5,162 nt of DNA from Anaerolineaceae bacterium (GTDB lineage: Bacteria > Chloroflexota > Anaerolineae > Anaerolineales > Anaerolineaceae): NCBI GenBank assembly GCA_028714615.1, contig JAQTMA010000281.1, positions 1 through 5,162 of the forward strand, written 5' to 3'. This document shows positions 1 to 5,109 of this stretch, piece by piece; position 1 is the stretch's first letter; each line of letters starts with the position of its first letter. Both the position numbers and the translations under genes were made by a program. The notes under the pieces are model-generated. The model saw only the letters and a program-made list of their open reading frames with translations, was not told the DNA's origin and made no database searches.

Positions 1-352
1 TGGCCTTGACACGGGCGGTCAGCTCCCTCGGATTAAACGGCTTGGTCAGGTAATCGTCCGCACCTAACTCCAATCCGAGGATCTTATCCACATCCTCATC
101 GCGAGCCGTCACCATGATAATGGGAATGAGGTTATTGGCGCCGCGCAGCCTGCGGCACACTTCGAAGCCATCCATCTCTGGCAGCATCAAATCTAGTACC
201 ATCAGCGCCGGGTGTTGGGCTTCGACGGCTTGTAAAGCGGCTTTGCCATCTCCAACCGATTGGACCAGGAAACCTTCGCGTTCCAGGTACAGACGCGTGA
301 GCTGGACGATATTCGGTTCATCGTCAACGACCAGTACAAGTTGACCGGTCAT
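1..352 (-). CDS. Response regulator receiver domain, OmpR/PhoB-like, 3' end outside window
   Basis: This is the N-terminal 117 residues of a two-component response regulator; the gene continues past the left edge. The whole receiver domain is visible. It has the acidic pair D10-D11, the phospho-acceptor D54 (in VLDLMLPEMDGFEV), the switch T82 (in MVTA) and the conserved K104 (in LTKPFNP). The continuation into PRELTARVKA is typical of OmpR/PhoB-type regulators, which carry a winged-helix DNA-binding domain after this point. That output domain is not seen here, so the subfamily is inferred. The start is the ATG at 350-352, since an in-frame TGA lies just upstream and is also the ridA stop. The only purine-rich signal is GAGG about 13 nt before the ATG, rather far, so translation may depend on coupling to ridA. 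The gap to ridA is 15 bp, which implies co-transcription. No partner histidine kinase is visible. Confidence 0.95.
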   Translation of the reverse strand, partial: MTGQLVLVVDDEPNIVQLTRLYLEREGFLVQSVGDGKAALQAVEAQHPALMVLDLMLPEMDGFEVCRRLRGANNLIPIIMVTARDEDVDKILGLELGADDYLTKPFNPRELTARVKA

Positions 353-367
353 GTTGGGATATGCGCC

Positions 368-760
368 TCAATCCTTAAAAGCGATGCATTCGATCTCAAC
401 TGCGGCACCCTTGGGCAAGGCGGCTACTCCGACAGTTGAACGCGCCGGGAAATTCGCCAGAAAGAATTCGGCGTAAACGGCGTTCATGCGCGCAAAATCG
501 CCCATGTCGCGCAGGAAGACAGTCGTCTTGACCACCTTCTCCAATCCCGTCCCGGCAGCTTCTAAGACGTTTTTCAGGTTGGTCAACACCTGGCGCGTTT
601 CGACTTCCACGCCCCCTTCAACCAGGTTGTTCGTCGCGGGATCGATCCCTGCCTGGCCAGAGGCGAATACCAGGTTGCCGAGCTGGATAGCGACGCTATA
701 GGGTCCCAGCGCCTTGGGCGCTTTCTCCGAACGGATGACGGTGCGATCAGTATATGCCAT
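368..760 (-). CDS. ridA: RidA family reactive enamine/imine deaminase
   Basis: A complete 130-aa member of the YjgF/YER057c/UK114 (RidA) family. These trimeric cytosolic enzymes hydrolyse reactive 2-aminoacrylate and related imines made by PLP-dependent dehydratases such as threonine or serine dehydratase, releasing ammonia and the 2-keto acid. Length matches the family (about 128 aa). Recognisable features are GPYS with Y21, the FASGQ strand at 33-37, the PARS motif with R107 (equivalent to E. coli RidA R105, which binds the substrate carboxylate) and E122 in VEIEC (equivalent to E. coli E120). This supports an active RidA1-type protein rather than a non-catalytic paralogue. The ATG start is fixed by a strong AGGAG at 771-775, 10 nt upstream. 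The 189-bp gap to the preceding gene, with a hairpin in it, suggests its own promoter. A TAAAAT-like -10 exists on the minus strand near 815-820, but I see no good -35. The response regulator follows after 15 bp. Confidence 0.97.
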   Translation of the reverse strand: MAYTDRTVIRSEKAPKALGPYSVAIQLGNLVFASGQAGIDPATNNLVEGGVEVETRQVLTNLKNVLEAAGTGLEKVVKTTVFLRDMGDFARMNAVYAEFFLANFPARSTVGVAALPKGAAVEIECIAFKD

Positions 761-888
761 AGACCAAAATCTCCTTTTTGGATTAGCGGGAATGGGATTT
801 CTCCTGTGGATATTTTAATCGAAGAACCGGCTGGGTGATAGTGGAGAGTGTCTTTGGACTACCAGTAAACGTGAAGTAAGAACACTCG

Positions 889-930
889 AAAAAGCTAACC
901 TTGACAAGGTTTAAAAACCTTGTCAAGGTT
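889..930 (-). terminator. Nested palindrome after the secreted-protein gene, probable terminator
   Basis: A perfect inverted repeat with 16-nt arms, AACCTTGACAAGGTTT (897-912) and its reverse complement (915-930), is separated by only AA. Each arm is itself a 15-nt palindrome (AACCTTG-N-CAAGGTT), so the heptamer occurs four times in alternating orientation. It begins 19 nt after the stop codon of the 950-1570 gene. On the minus strand it is followed within a few bases by five T (889-893), so it can act as a Rho-independent terminator between that gene and ridA. The nested symmetry is more than a terminator needs, so a dispersed REP/MITE-like repeat or a binding site is also possible. Confidence 0.6.
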
Positions 931-949
931 CGTCTTTGGCCGACTGAGT

Positions 950-1570
950 TTATTGAACAGAAGGCAGAGGATTTGTTTGAGTTCCGGAAGGTTGCCCGGG
1001 TTGCAAGACTGTTCGGTTTTGAGTGCGGAACTGGCGGATTTCCTTGATCAGGTCGGCGAAGGCATTCTTCAGGATGCGGTGGCACTCGCGCAGGTCCTGC
1101 CCGGCCGTCAACACTGTCTCTCGGGCGGTCTTCAGATCCGTCACCTTGCCATTGGCATCTAGACCGGCATGCTGGTTTAGAATCTCCTCGGCGGAGAGAT
1201 GTACGGCGCGAGCGGACGGTATGGTAGCCTTGAAATCATCCAAAGCCGCCTGCAGTGGGCTAACGTTGATGCCTTTTCCCGCGAGCTTCTGGAGCAAGGC
1301 TTCTGCCTTCCCAACGAGGGTGTCGGTGCGCTCAAGCCGTTTTCCCTGGGCCGCCAGGAAAGTCAGCTCGCGCTGGTAGATTTTCTCGATGTGAACCTGA
1401 GCGAGTGGATTGGTTTGCGGCTGGGCAGGCTGGGTGGCCGGCGGGTTTCCAGTTTGCGGATTGGAAGCAGCCTGAGCAGCAAGATTGGGGGCCAGTAACA
1501 ACCCGGCTGCAAGGAGGGTCACCAATAAGCCTCCGAGAATGACCTTTTTGAAAGAACCCATAGTTTTCAT
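950..1570 (-). CDS. Secreted helical protein of unknown function
   Basis: A 206-aa protein that I do not recognise. Residues 1-34 form a clear Sec signal peptide: KK at 8-9, a hydrophobic core at about 11-26, and a likely cleavage at A32-Q33-A34 before A35. No lipobox cysteine is present, so it is probably released or periplasm/wall-associated rather than a lipoprotein. Residues 35-56 are a P/Q/N/T-rich linker. Residues 57-182 are rich in charged residues and leucine with heptad-like spacing and look mostly alpha-helical. Residues 188-206 are again a P/Q/T-rich tail. QTNPL occurs in both low-complexity ends (52-56 and 198-202). The only cysteine is C163. The start ATG at 1568-1570 is supported by AGGAG at 1578-1582, 7 nt upstream; M4 is less well placed. 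The gene stands alone between leuS and ridA with a hairpin on each side and a striking promoter region upstream. A Spy/CpxP-like extracytoplasmic stress role is imaginable, but no diagnostic motif supports it. Confidence 0.9.
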   Translation of the reverse strand: MKTMGSFKKVILGGLLVTLLAAGLLLAPNLAAQAASNPQTGNPPATQPAQPQTNPLAQVHIEKIYQRELTFLAAQGKRLERTDTLVGKAEALLQKLAGKGINVSPLQAALDDFKATIPSARAVHLSAEEILNQHAGLDANGKVTDLKTARETVLTAGQDLRECHRILKNAFADLIKEIRQFRTQNRTVLQPGQPSGTQTNPLPSVQ

Positions 1571-1626
1571 CGCTATACTCCTTTAGGTTGGTTGTGATCG
1601 TCTGAAGATCAGCTCGATCTATGCTG

Positions 1627-1680
1627 ATTCTAGGGATGCGTCGTAATCGGAGTTTAATAGCGATGTAAAACCTTTGTAAA
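1627..1680 (-). promoter_or_regulatory. Candidate promoter with four 11-bp-phased activator boxes
   Basis: Read on the minus strand, the hexamers TTTACA (1675-1680), TTTACA (1664-1669), ATTAAA (1653-1658) and ATTACG (1642-1647) follow each other with exactly 5 nt between, an 11-bp period. Nine nt after the last box is a TAGAAT -10 element (1627-1632). No good -35 hexamer exists at the right distance, because the boxes occupy that position. Known PhoB/PhoP-type response regulators bind direct repeats of this period overlapping the -35 region; the Bacillus PhoP repeat is TTAACA-like with about 5-nt spacers. I infer an activator-dependent promoter for the secreted protein gene, with transcription starting near 1620 and a leader of about 50 nt. 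The third and fourth boxes are degenerate. Confidence 0.5.
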
Positions 1681-1721
1681 AACCCTGCGTATCCCCCAGG
1701 GGAAAATGAAATTTCCGCAAA

Positions 1722-1769
1722 TTTCGCGAATTTTCACTAGGCTCTTTCTTCCTGGTGAAATTCGCGAAA
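1722..1769 (-). terminator. Long hairpin downstream of leuS, likely terminator
   Basis: Arms TTTCGCGAATTTTCACTAGG (1722-1741) and CCTGGTGAAATTCGCGAAA (1751-1769) pair over about 19 bp with one bulged T and one mismatch or G-U pair; the loop is 9 nt. It starts 14 nt after the leuS stop codon. On the minus strand it is followed by AT-rich sequence with short T runs but no clean U-tract. Termination of leuS is therefore likely but not certain. The arm sequence may also belong to a dispersed intergenic repeat family. Confidence 0.55.
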
Positions 1770-1783
1770 CGAGCGGATTGTGC

Positions 1784-4243
1784 TTACACCACGATATTGA
1801 CCAGTTTACCTGGCACCACGATCACCTGGCGCGGGAGCTTGCCATCCAAAATACGGCGGACTGCCTCGCTGTCCAATGCGGCGGAACTGGCCTCATCCTG
1901 ACCAATGCCGACGGGGACATAGATGCGATCGCGGAGCTTGCCGTTGACTTGTACCACCAGGATGACCTGTTCCTCGGCAGTGGCTTCTAGATCGACTTCA
2001 GGCCAGGGCTGGGTGTGTATCGAGTAGGGTTTCCCCAAACGAGACCACAGTTCCTCGGCGATATGTGGCGCCACCGGAGCCAGCATACGCAGGTAGATAT
2101 CGGCAGACTCATCCCAGGCGGGGGTGCCTACGGCGCCTTGCTGGCGCGCCTTGGCCATTTCGTTGTACAACTCCATCAACCCGGAGACGATCGTATTGAA
2201 TTCGAGGGTATCGAAATCGCAGGTGACTGCCTGCAGGGTTTGGTGAACCTTACGGCGCAGGTTGCGAATGACTGCCTCCCCTACCGTGCGCTGATCTGTG
2301 GCCGGCTCGGTAAACAAAGCCCACACCCGGCGCAGCCAGCGGACCGTGCCTTCGATCCCACTCGAGTTCCAGGGCGCGCCCTGGTCCCAGCGGGCGAAGA
2401 ACATAAGGTATGCACGCACCGTATCCGCGCCGTACTGCCGCACCAGGGTATCTGGCGCTACCACATTCCCGCGGCTTTTGGACATCTTCTCCGAATCCTC
2501 GCCCAGCACCATACCCTGGTTGCGCAGCATGCGCATCGGTTCGGGGCCTTTGGTAATGCCCATATCGCGCAACGCCTTGTGGAAGAACCGGGTGTAGATC
2601 AAGTGCATGGTGGCGTGCTCGATGCCCCCGGTGTAAATATCTACGGGCATCCAGTAATCATATTCTTTAGGGTCGAAGGGACCAGCCGGGTAGTGTGGGC
2701 TCAGGTAGCGCAGATGGTACCACGACGAGCACATAAAGGTGTCCATCGTATCGGTCTCGCGCTCGGCGGGCTCGCCGCACTTCGGGCAGGTGGTATACCG
2801 CCAGGTGGGATGCAGTTTCAGCGGGCTTTCTCCGGTTGGACGCCATTCCACATCGTCTGGCAAAAGCACCGGCAATTGGTCTTCAGGAACCGGTACGACC
2901 CCGCATGACTTGCAATACACCATCGGGATAGGTGCACCCCAATAACGCTGGCGCGAGATCAGCCAATCGCGCAGTCGGTAATTGACTGTGCGCTTTCCCA
3001 ACCCGTGTTCTTCCAGGTAATCGGTGATGCGTTGGAAAGCCTTATCCGCTGGGGTCCCGGTTAGCAGACCGGAATTCACCATGCTGCCATATCCAGGAAC
3101 CGATTGCGTCATTGTTGTCGCATCGATGGGCGGCATGTCAGGGGGTTGGATCACCGGGCGGACTTCCAGGCCATATTTCCGAGCAAATTCGAAGTCGCGT
3201 TCGTCATGGGCCGGAACGGCCATAATGGCGCCGGTGCCATAAGTCATCAACACGTAATCGGCGATCCACACGGGGATGCGCTCTCCGCTAACCGGGTTGA
3301 TGGCATATCCGCCGGTGAACACACCGGTTTTCTCTTTGTCAGTAGCTTCACGCTGGATATCGGATTGGCGAGCAGCCTGCTGCTGGTAAGCTTCGATCTC
3401 TGCGCGCTGCCCCGGCGAAGTGACCTTGGGGACCAGCGGGTGCTCGGGGGAGAGAACCATGAAGGTAGCTCCCCACAGCGTATCCGGCCGGGTGGTAAAG
3501 ACTTCGATAGGTTCTCCAACCTCGGTCTTGAACGTGACGGAAGCGCCCTCCGAGCGGCCGATCCAGTTCCTTTGTAGCGTCTGGACGCGTTCCGGCCAAT
3601 CAATGGTGGAATAATCCAACAGTTCATCCGCATAGGCTGTGGTGCGAAAGAACCACTGCTCCAGGTTTTTCTTGATCACCGGGGTGCCGCAGCGTTCGCA
3701 GTGGCGGTCTTCGCCCCAAACCTGCTCGCGCGCCAGGGTGGTATTACAGTGCGGGCACCAATCCACGGGGGACATCTTGCGGTAAGCCAATCCGGCCGTA
3801 TATAGCTTGATAAAGAACCACTGGGTCCACTGGTAGTATTCGGGATCTGCGGATACGGTTTCACGTCGCCAGTCGAACATGGCGCCCATGGTCTTCATCT
3901 GCTTCCGCATGCGCTCGATATTGGCGTAGGTCCATTTCTTCGGGTGAATGTTGTTGCGGATGGCAGCGTTCTCCGCCGGTAGGCCGAACGCATCGAACCC
4001 CATAGGGAAGAGGACGTTATAGCCGCGCATGCGCATATAGCGGGCGCGAGCATCGGAAGGAGTCATCGCATACCAATGGCCGATGTGCAGGTCTCCCGAA
4101 GGATAGGGTAACATGGTGAGGGCGTAATACTTCTTACGGGTTTGATCAATATCCGAGTGATACAGGCCGTCGGCTTCCCAACGGGCCTGCCACCTCGGTT
4201 CAATTTCAGATGGATTATAGATCGGAGCTTCTTTTTCTGTCAT
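1784..4243 (-). CDS. leuS: Leucyl-tRNA synthetase
   Basis: A complete 819-aa class Ia synthetase that charges tRNA-Leu with leucine in the cytosol. The Rossmann catalytic core carries HIGH at 53-56 and KMSKS at 586-590. A zinc module has C163/C166 and C182/C185; a second Cys set is C444/C447 and C486/C489. The CP1 editing domain lies between about 225 and 420, with the threonine-rich TTRPDT motif at 250-255 and GTGAIMAVPAHDERD at 336-350, where D347 is the likely amino-group-binding aspartate. Hydrolytic proofreading therefore looks intact. WIGRS is at 227-231. The anticodon-binding helical bundle spans about 640-755, followed by a C-terminal domain with VVQVNGKLRDRI. The segment between QGMVL and KMSKS is short, so the leucine-specific insert of E. 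coli LeuRS (860 aa) is absent, as in the shorter Bacillus type. The start is set by GGGAGG at 4249-4254, 5 nt before the ATG. Expression is gated by the upstream T-box; no frameshift or broken motif is seen. Confidence 0.99.
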   Translation of the reverse strand: MTEKEAPIYNPSEIEPRWQARWEADGLYHSDIDQTRKKYYALTMLPYPSGDLHIGHWYAMTPSDARARYMRMRGYNVLFPMGFDAFGLPAENAAIRNNIHPKKWTYANIERMRKQMKTMGAMFDWRRETVSADPEYYQWTQWFFIKLYTAGLAYRKMSPVDWCPHCNTTLAREQVWGEDRHCERCGTPVIKKNLEQWFFRTTAYADELLDYSTIDWPERVQTLQRNWIGRSEGASVTFKTEVGEPIEVFTTRPDTLWGATFMVLSPEHPLVPKVTSPGQRAEIEAYQQQAARQSDIQREATDKEKTGVFTGGYAINPVSGERIPVWIADYVLMTYGTGAIMAVPAHDERDFEFARKYGLEVRPVIQPPDMPPIDATTMTQSVPGYGSMVNSGLLTGTPADKAFQRITDYLEEHGLGKRTVNYRLRDWLISRQRYWGAPIPMVYCKSCGVVPVPEDQLPVLLPDDVEWRPTGESPLKLHPTWRYTTCPKCGEPAERETDTMDTFMCSSWYHLRYLSPHYPAGPFDPKEYDYWMPVDIYTGGIEHATMHLIYTRFFHKALRDMGITKGPEPMRMLRNQGMVLGEDSEKMSKSRGNVVAPDTLVRQYGADTVRAYLMFFARWDQGAPWNSSGIEGTVRWLRRVWALFTEPATDQRTVGEAVIRNLRRKVHQTLQAVTCDFDTLEFNTIVSGLMELYNEMAKARQQGAVGTPAWDESADIYLRMLAPVAPHIAEELWSRLGKPYSIHTQPWPEVDLEATAEEQVILVVQVNGKLRDRIYVPVGIGQDEASSAALDSEAVRRILDGKLPRQVIVVPGKLVNIVV

Positions 4244-4261
4244 TCTTACCTCCCTAATTCA

Positions 4262-4431
4262 TAAAGAGCATTTAACACAGAAAACGCAGAGAAGAACAAA
4301 CAGATAAAGGGGAAGAAAATAGACAGCAAAATCTTGGGAAAAGCGATAATAATCTCTGTTTTCTCTATTTCTTCCTCTGTGTTCTCCCCAGCACCTGTGG
4401 TCTGGGCAGGTGTGTGTTAAAGAGCATTTAA
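4262..4431. mobile_element. MITE-like insertion flanked by a 14-bp direct repeat
   Basis: TAAAGAGCATTTAA occurs at 4262-4275 and again, identical, at 4418-4431, 156 bp apart. The segment between is visibly more A+T- and purine/pyrimidine-biased than the genes. Its ends read AACACA (4274-4279) and TGTGTT (4413-4418), a short terminal inverted repeat overlapping the direct repeats. A looser internal inverted match links the CACAG/CAGAGAAG purine strand (about 4276-4294) with the CTCTG/TTCTC pyrimidine strand (about 4353-4384). A small hairpin, CACCTG/CAGGTG, lies at 4392-4412. No credible protein is encoded. The simplest reading is a non-autonomous element that duplicated 14 bp at its target, between the T-box terminator and the leuS ribosome-binding site. 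The duplication is long for most transposons, so slippage or recombination is an alternative. Confidence 0.5.
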
Positions 4432-4433
4432 AC

Positions 4434-4464
4434 AAAAACCCTCCGCCCAAATCAGGGACGAAGG
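4434..4464 (-). terminator. T-box intrinsic terminator
   Basis: On the minus strand CCTTCGTCCC (4455-4464) pairs with GGGCGGAGG (4440-4448) and is followed by five T (4434-4438). The upstream strand of this hairpin is shared with the antiterminator: the T-box AGGG pairs with the UCCCU inside the same arm. The two structures are thus mutually exclusive, as expected of a transcription-attenuating T-box. Confidence 0.9.
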
Positions 4465-4690
4465 AGACTCCGCGGTACCACCCTGCTTGTCCGCCAATAA
4501 ACTCGGACCGCTCTGGATCGCGCTAACGGGCGAATCCCGTCACCGGCTGAGGACCTAGCGATCGTTCACCTGTGAGGCTTGTCCCAGATGCGGGACGGCA
4601 GGCGAGTTCAGTCTGATGCACTCCGTTGAATGCACGCCGGGATCTCACACCTTTTACCCAGCTCGCTGCCGGATGACCTACTACTCCTGC
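4434..4690 (-). promoter_or_regulatory. T-box riboswitch, leucine specifier, controlling leuS
   Basis: A tRNA-sensing leader that binds uncharged tRNA-Leu and then favours antitermination into leuS. The T-box AGCAGGGTGGTACCGCGG is at 4470-4487; its UGGU (4477-4480) would pair with the tRNA end carrying discriminator A. Stem I is closed by GCAGG (4686-4690) and CCTGC (4599-4603). Its specifier loop holds AGTAGTA on one side and GAACTCG on the other, with the Leu codon CUC at 4604-4606. The apical part contains the AG-bulge/distal-loop-like segments CAGCGAGCTGGG and GGTGTGAGA. A hairpin (4616-4635) sits between this part and the specifier loop. A GTCCC/GGGAC hairpin (4581-4596) follows, then a long stem region, and Stem III is GTCCG/CGGAC (4489-4508). 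The leader begins 15 nt after the tRNA-Ala(GGC) gene. The specifier assignment rests on a manual fold but agrees with the downstream gene. Confidence 0.96.
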
Positions 4691-4705
4691 AAAAGCCTTC
4701 GACTG

Positions 4706-4778
4706 TGGACCCAGAGAGATTCGAACTCTCGACCTTCTCAATGCCATTGAGACGCGCTCCCAACTGCGCTATGGGCCC
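4706..4778 (-). tRNA. tRNA-Ala, anticodon GGC
   Basis: A 73-nt cloverleaf without encoded CCA. The acceptor stem GGGCCCA/TGGGTCC contains the G3-U70 wobble that defines alanine tRNAs, with A73. The D-arm is GCGC/GCGC, the anticodon stem TCTCA/TGAGA with loop ATGGCAT (anticodon at 4743-4745), and the T-arm GAGAG/CTCTC with TTCGAAT. It would read GCC and, by wobble, GCU. CCA must be added by the nucleotidyltransferase. Its own promoter lies in the 56-bp gap upstream, and the leuS T-box begins 15 nt after its 3' end, so 3' maturation may release the T-box leader. Confidence 0.99.
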
Positions 4779-4803
4779 ATCAATTACTTGCGATTGCCCG
4801 CAA

Positions 4804-4830
4804 ATTATACCATACTCAACTCGAGGGCAA
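4804..4830 (-). promoter_or_regulatory. Extended -10 promoter before tRNA-Ala(GGC)
   Basis: On the minus strand a perfect TATAAT (4804-4809) is preceded by TGG, an extended -10 motif (4810-4812). A -35 candidate TTGCCC (4825-4830) gives a 15-nt spacer, which is short; GGTTGC (4827-4832) gives 17 but matches poorly, so the extended -10 probably compensates. The predicted start is near 4797, about 19 nt before the tRNA. It is the nearest recognisable promoter upstream of the leuS T-box. Confidence 0.75.
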
Positions 4831-4834
4831 CCAG

Positions 4835-4907
4835 TGGACCTGGAGGGATTCGAACCCTCGACCTCTTCAGTGCGATTGAAGCGCGCTCCCAACTGCGCTA
4901 CAGGCCC
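4835..4907 (-). tRNA. tRNA-Ala, anticodon CGC
   Basis: A 73-nt cloverleaf, also lacking encoded CCA. The acceptor stem GGGCCTG/CAGGTCC keeps the alanine identity pair G3-U70 and A73. The anticodon stem is CTTCA/TGAAG with loop ATCGCAC (anticodon at 4872-4874, reading GCG); the T-arm is GAGGG/CCCTC. It differs from the neighbouring tRNA-Ala(GGC) at 12 of 73 positions. All are transitions except the wobble base 34, and most come as compensating stem pairs, so the two look like duplicates that diverged. It is the first gene of the cluster, 12 nt after its predicted transcription start. Confidence 0.99.
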
Positions 4908-4925
4908 TCTATCCAGGGTAGGCAA

Positions 4926-4954
4926 ATTCTACCTTCCGGGGGGTGAACTGTCAA
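4926..4954 (-). promoter_or_regulatory. Consensus sigma70-type promoter of the tRNA-Ala cluster
   Basis: On the minus strand a perfect -35 TTGACA (4949-4954) and a -10 TAGAAT (4926-4931) are separated by 17 nt. The predicted start is near 4919, giving a 12-nt leader before tRNA-Ala(CGC). Strength close to consensus is what a stable-RNA gene would have. I see no terminator between the two tRNAs, so transcripts from here can continue into tRNA-Ala(GGC), the T-box and leuS. Confidence 0.85.
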
Positions 4955-4980
4955 GTGATGGTCGACAGTGACGGTCGACA
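4955..4980. repeat. Two adjacent 13-bp tandem repeats next to the tRNA promoter
   Basis: GTGATGGTCGACA (4955-4967) is followed directly by GTGACGGTCGACA (4968-4980), differing at one base. Both contain the palindrome GTCGAC. They abut the upstream edge of the -35 element of the tRNA-Ala(CGC) promoter, so they could be an upstream binding site or simply a slippage product. An overlapping octamer CGACAGGG (4976-4983) recurs at 5027-5034 and 5064-5071. Confidence 0.7.
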
Positions 4981-5109
4981 GGGCTGCATTTACATTCTAG
5001 GGCAAGCTGCTCAAACCCATATCTCCCGACAGGGTGACACGCTCCCAATGGTAAATACACCCTCGACAGGGATTGTTGATTTTGATCGATCGAGAGCGAA
5101 ACAAAAAAA

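Noticed and set aside
846..887. GAGTGT/ACACTC inverted repeat in the ridA upstream region
   Set aside because: A six-base stem with a 30-base loop is expected by chance and does not align with a promoter I can identify.
783..1085. 100-codon minus-strand frame
   Set aside because: It overlaps the end of the secreted-protein gene in another frame and crosses the nested palindrome; no ribosome-binding site or recognisable content.
1023..1498. Plus-strand frames of 118 and 99 codons opposite the secreted protein
   Set aside because: Antisense shadows. The minus-strand frame has a signal peptide, a ribosome-binding site and coherent composition.
2015..2908. 297-codon plus-strand open frame
   Set aside because: It lies fully antisense to leuS, whose motifs prove the coding strand; no ribosome-binding site or recognisable domain. 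High-GC codon structure leaves antisense frames open.
3247..3633. Minus-strand 128-codon frame, and other 60-157-codon frames, inside leuS
   Set aside because: Out-of-frame shadows of leuS without family resemblance.
4259..4450. 63-codon minus-strand frame ending in LCVFCVKCSL
   Set aside because: It is made of the A+T-rich repeat segment and part of the T-box terminator, with a low-complexity hydrophobic translation typical of such intergenic repeats.
4523..4971. ORFs over the tRNA/T-box region on both strands, including one whose translation contains VAQLGARFNRTEEVEGSNPSR-like text
   Set aside because: These are translations of two tRNA genes and the T-box. The GSNPSRS/ERFELSTFS-type peptides are well-known spurious products of tRNA sequence.
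4955..5071. Possible CRISPR-like array
   Set aside because: Units are only 8-13 bp and irregularly spaced (0, 37 and 51 bp), with no repeat of 24 bp or more.
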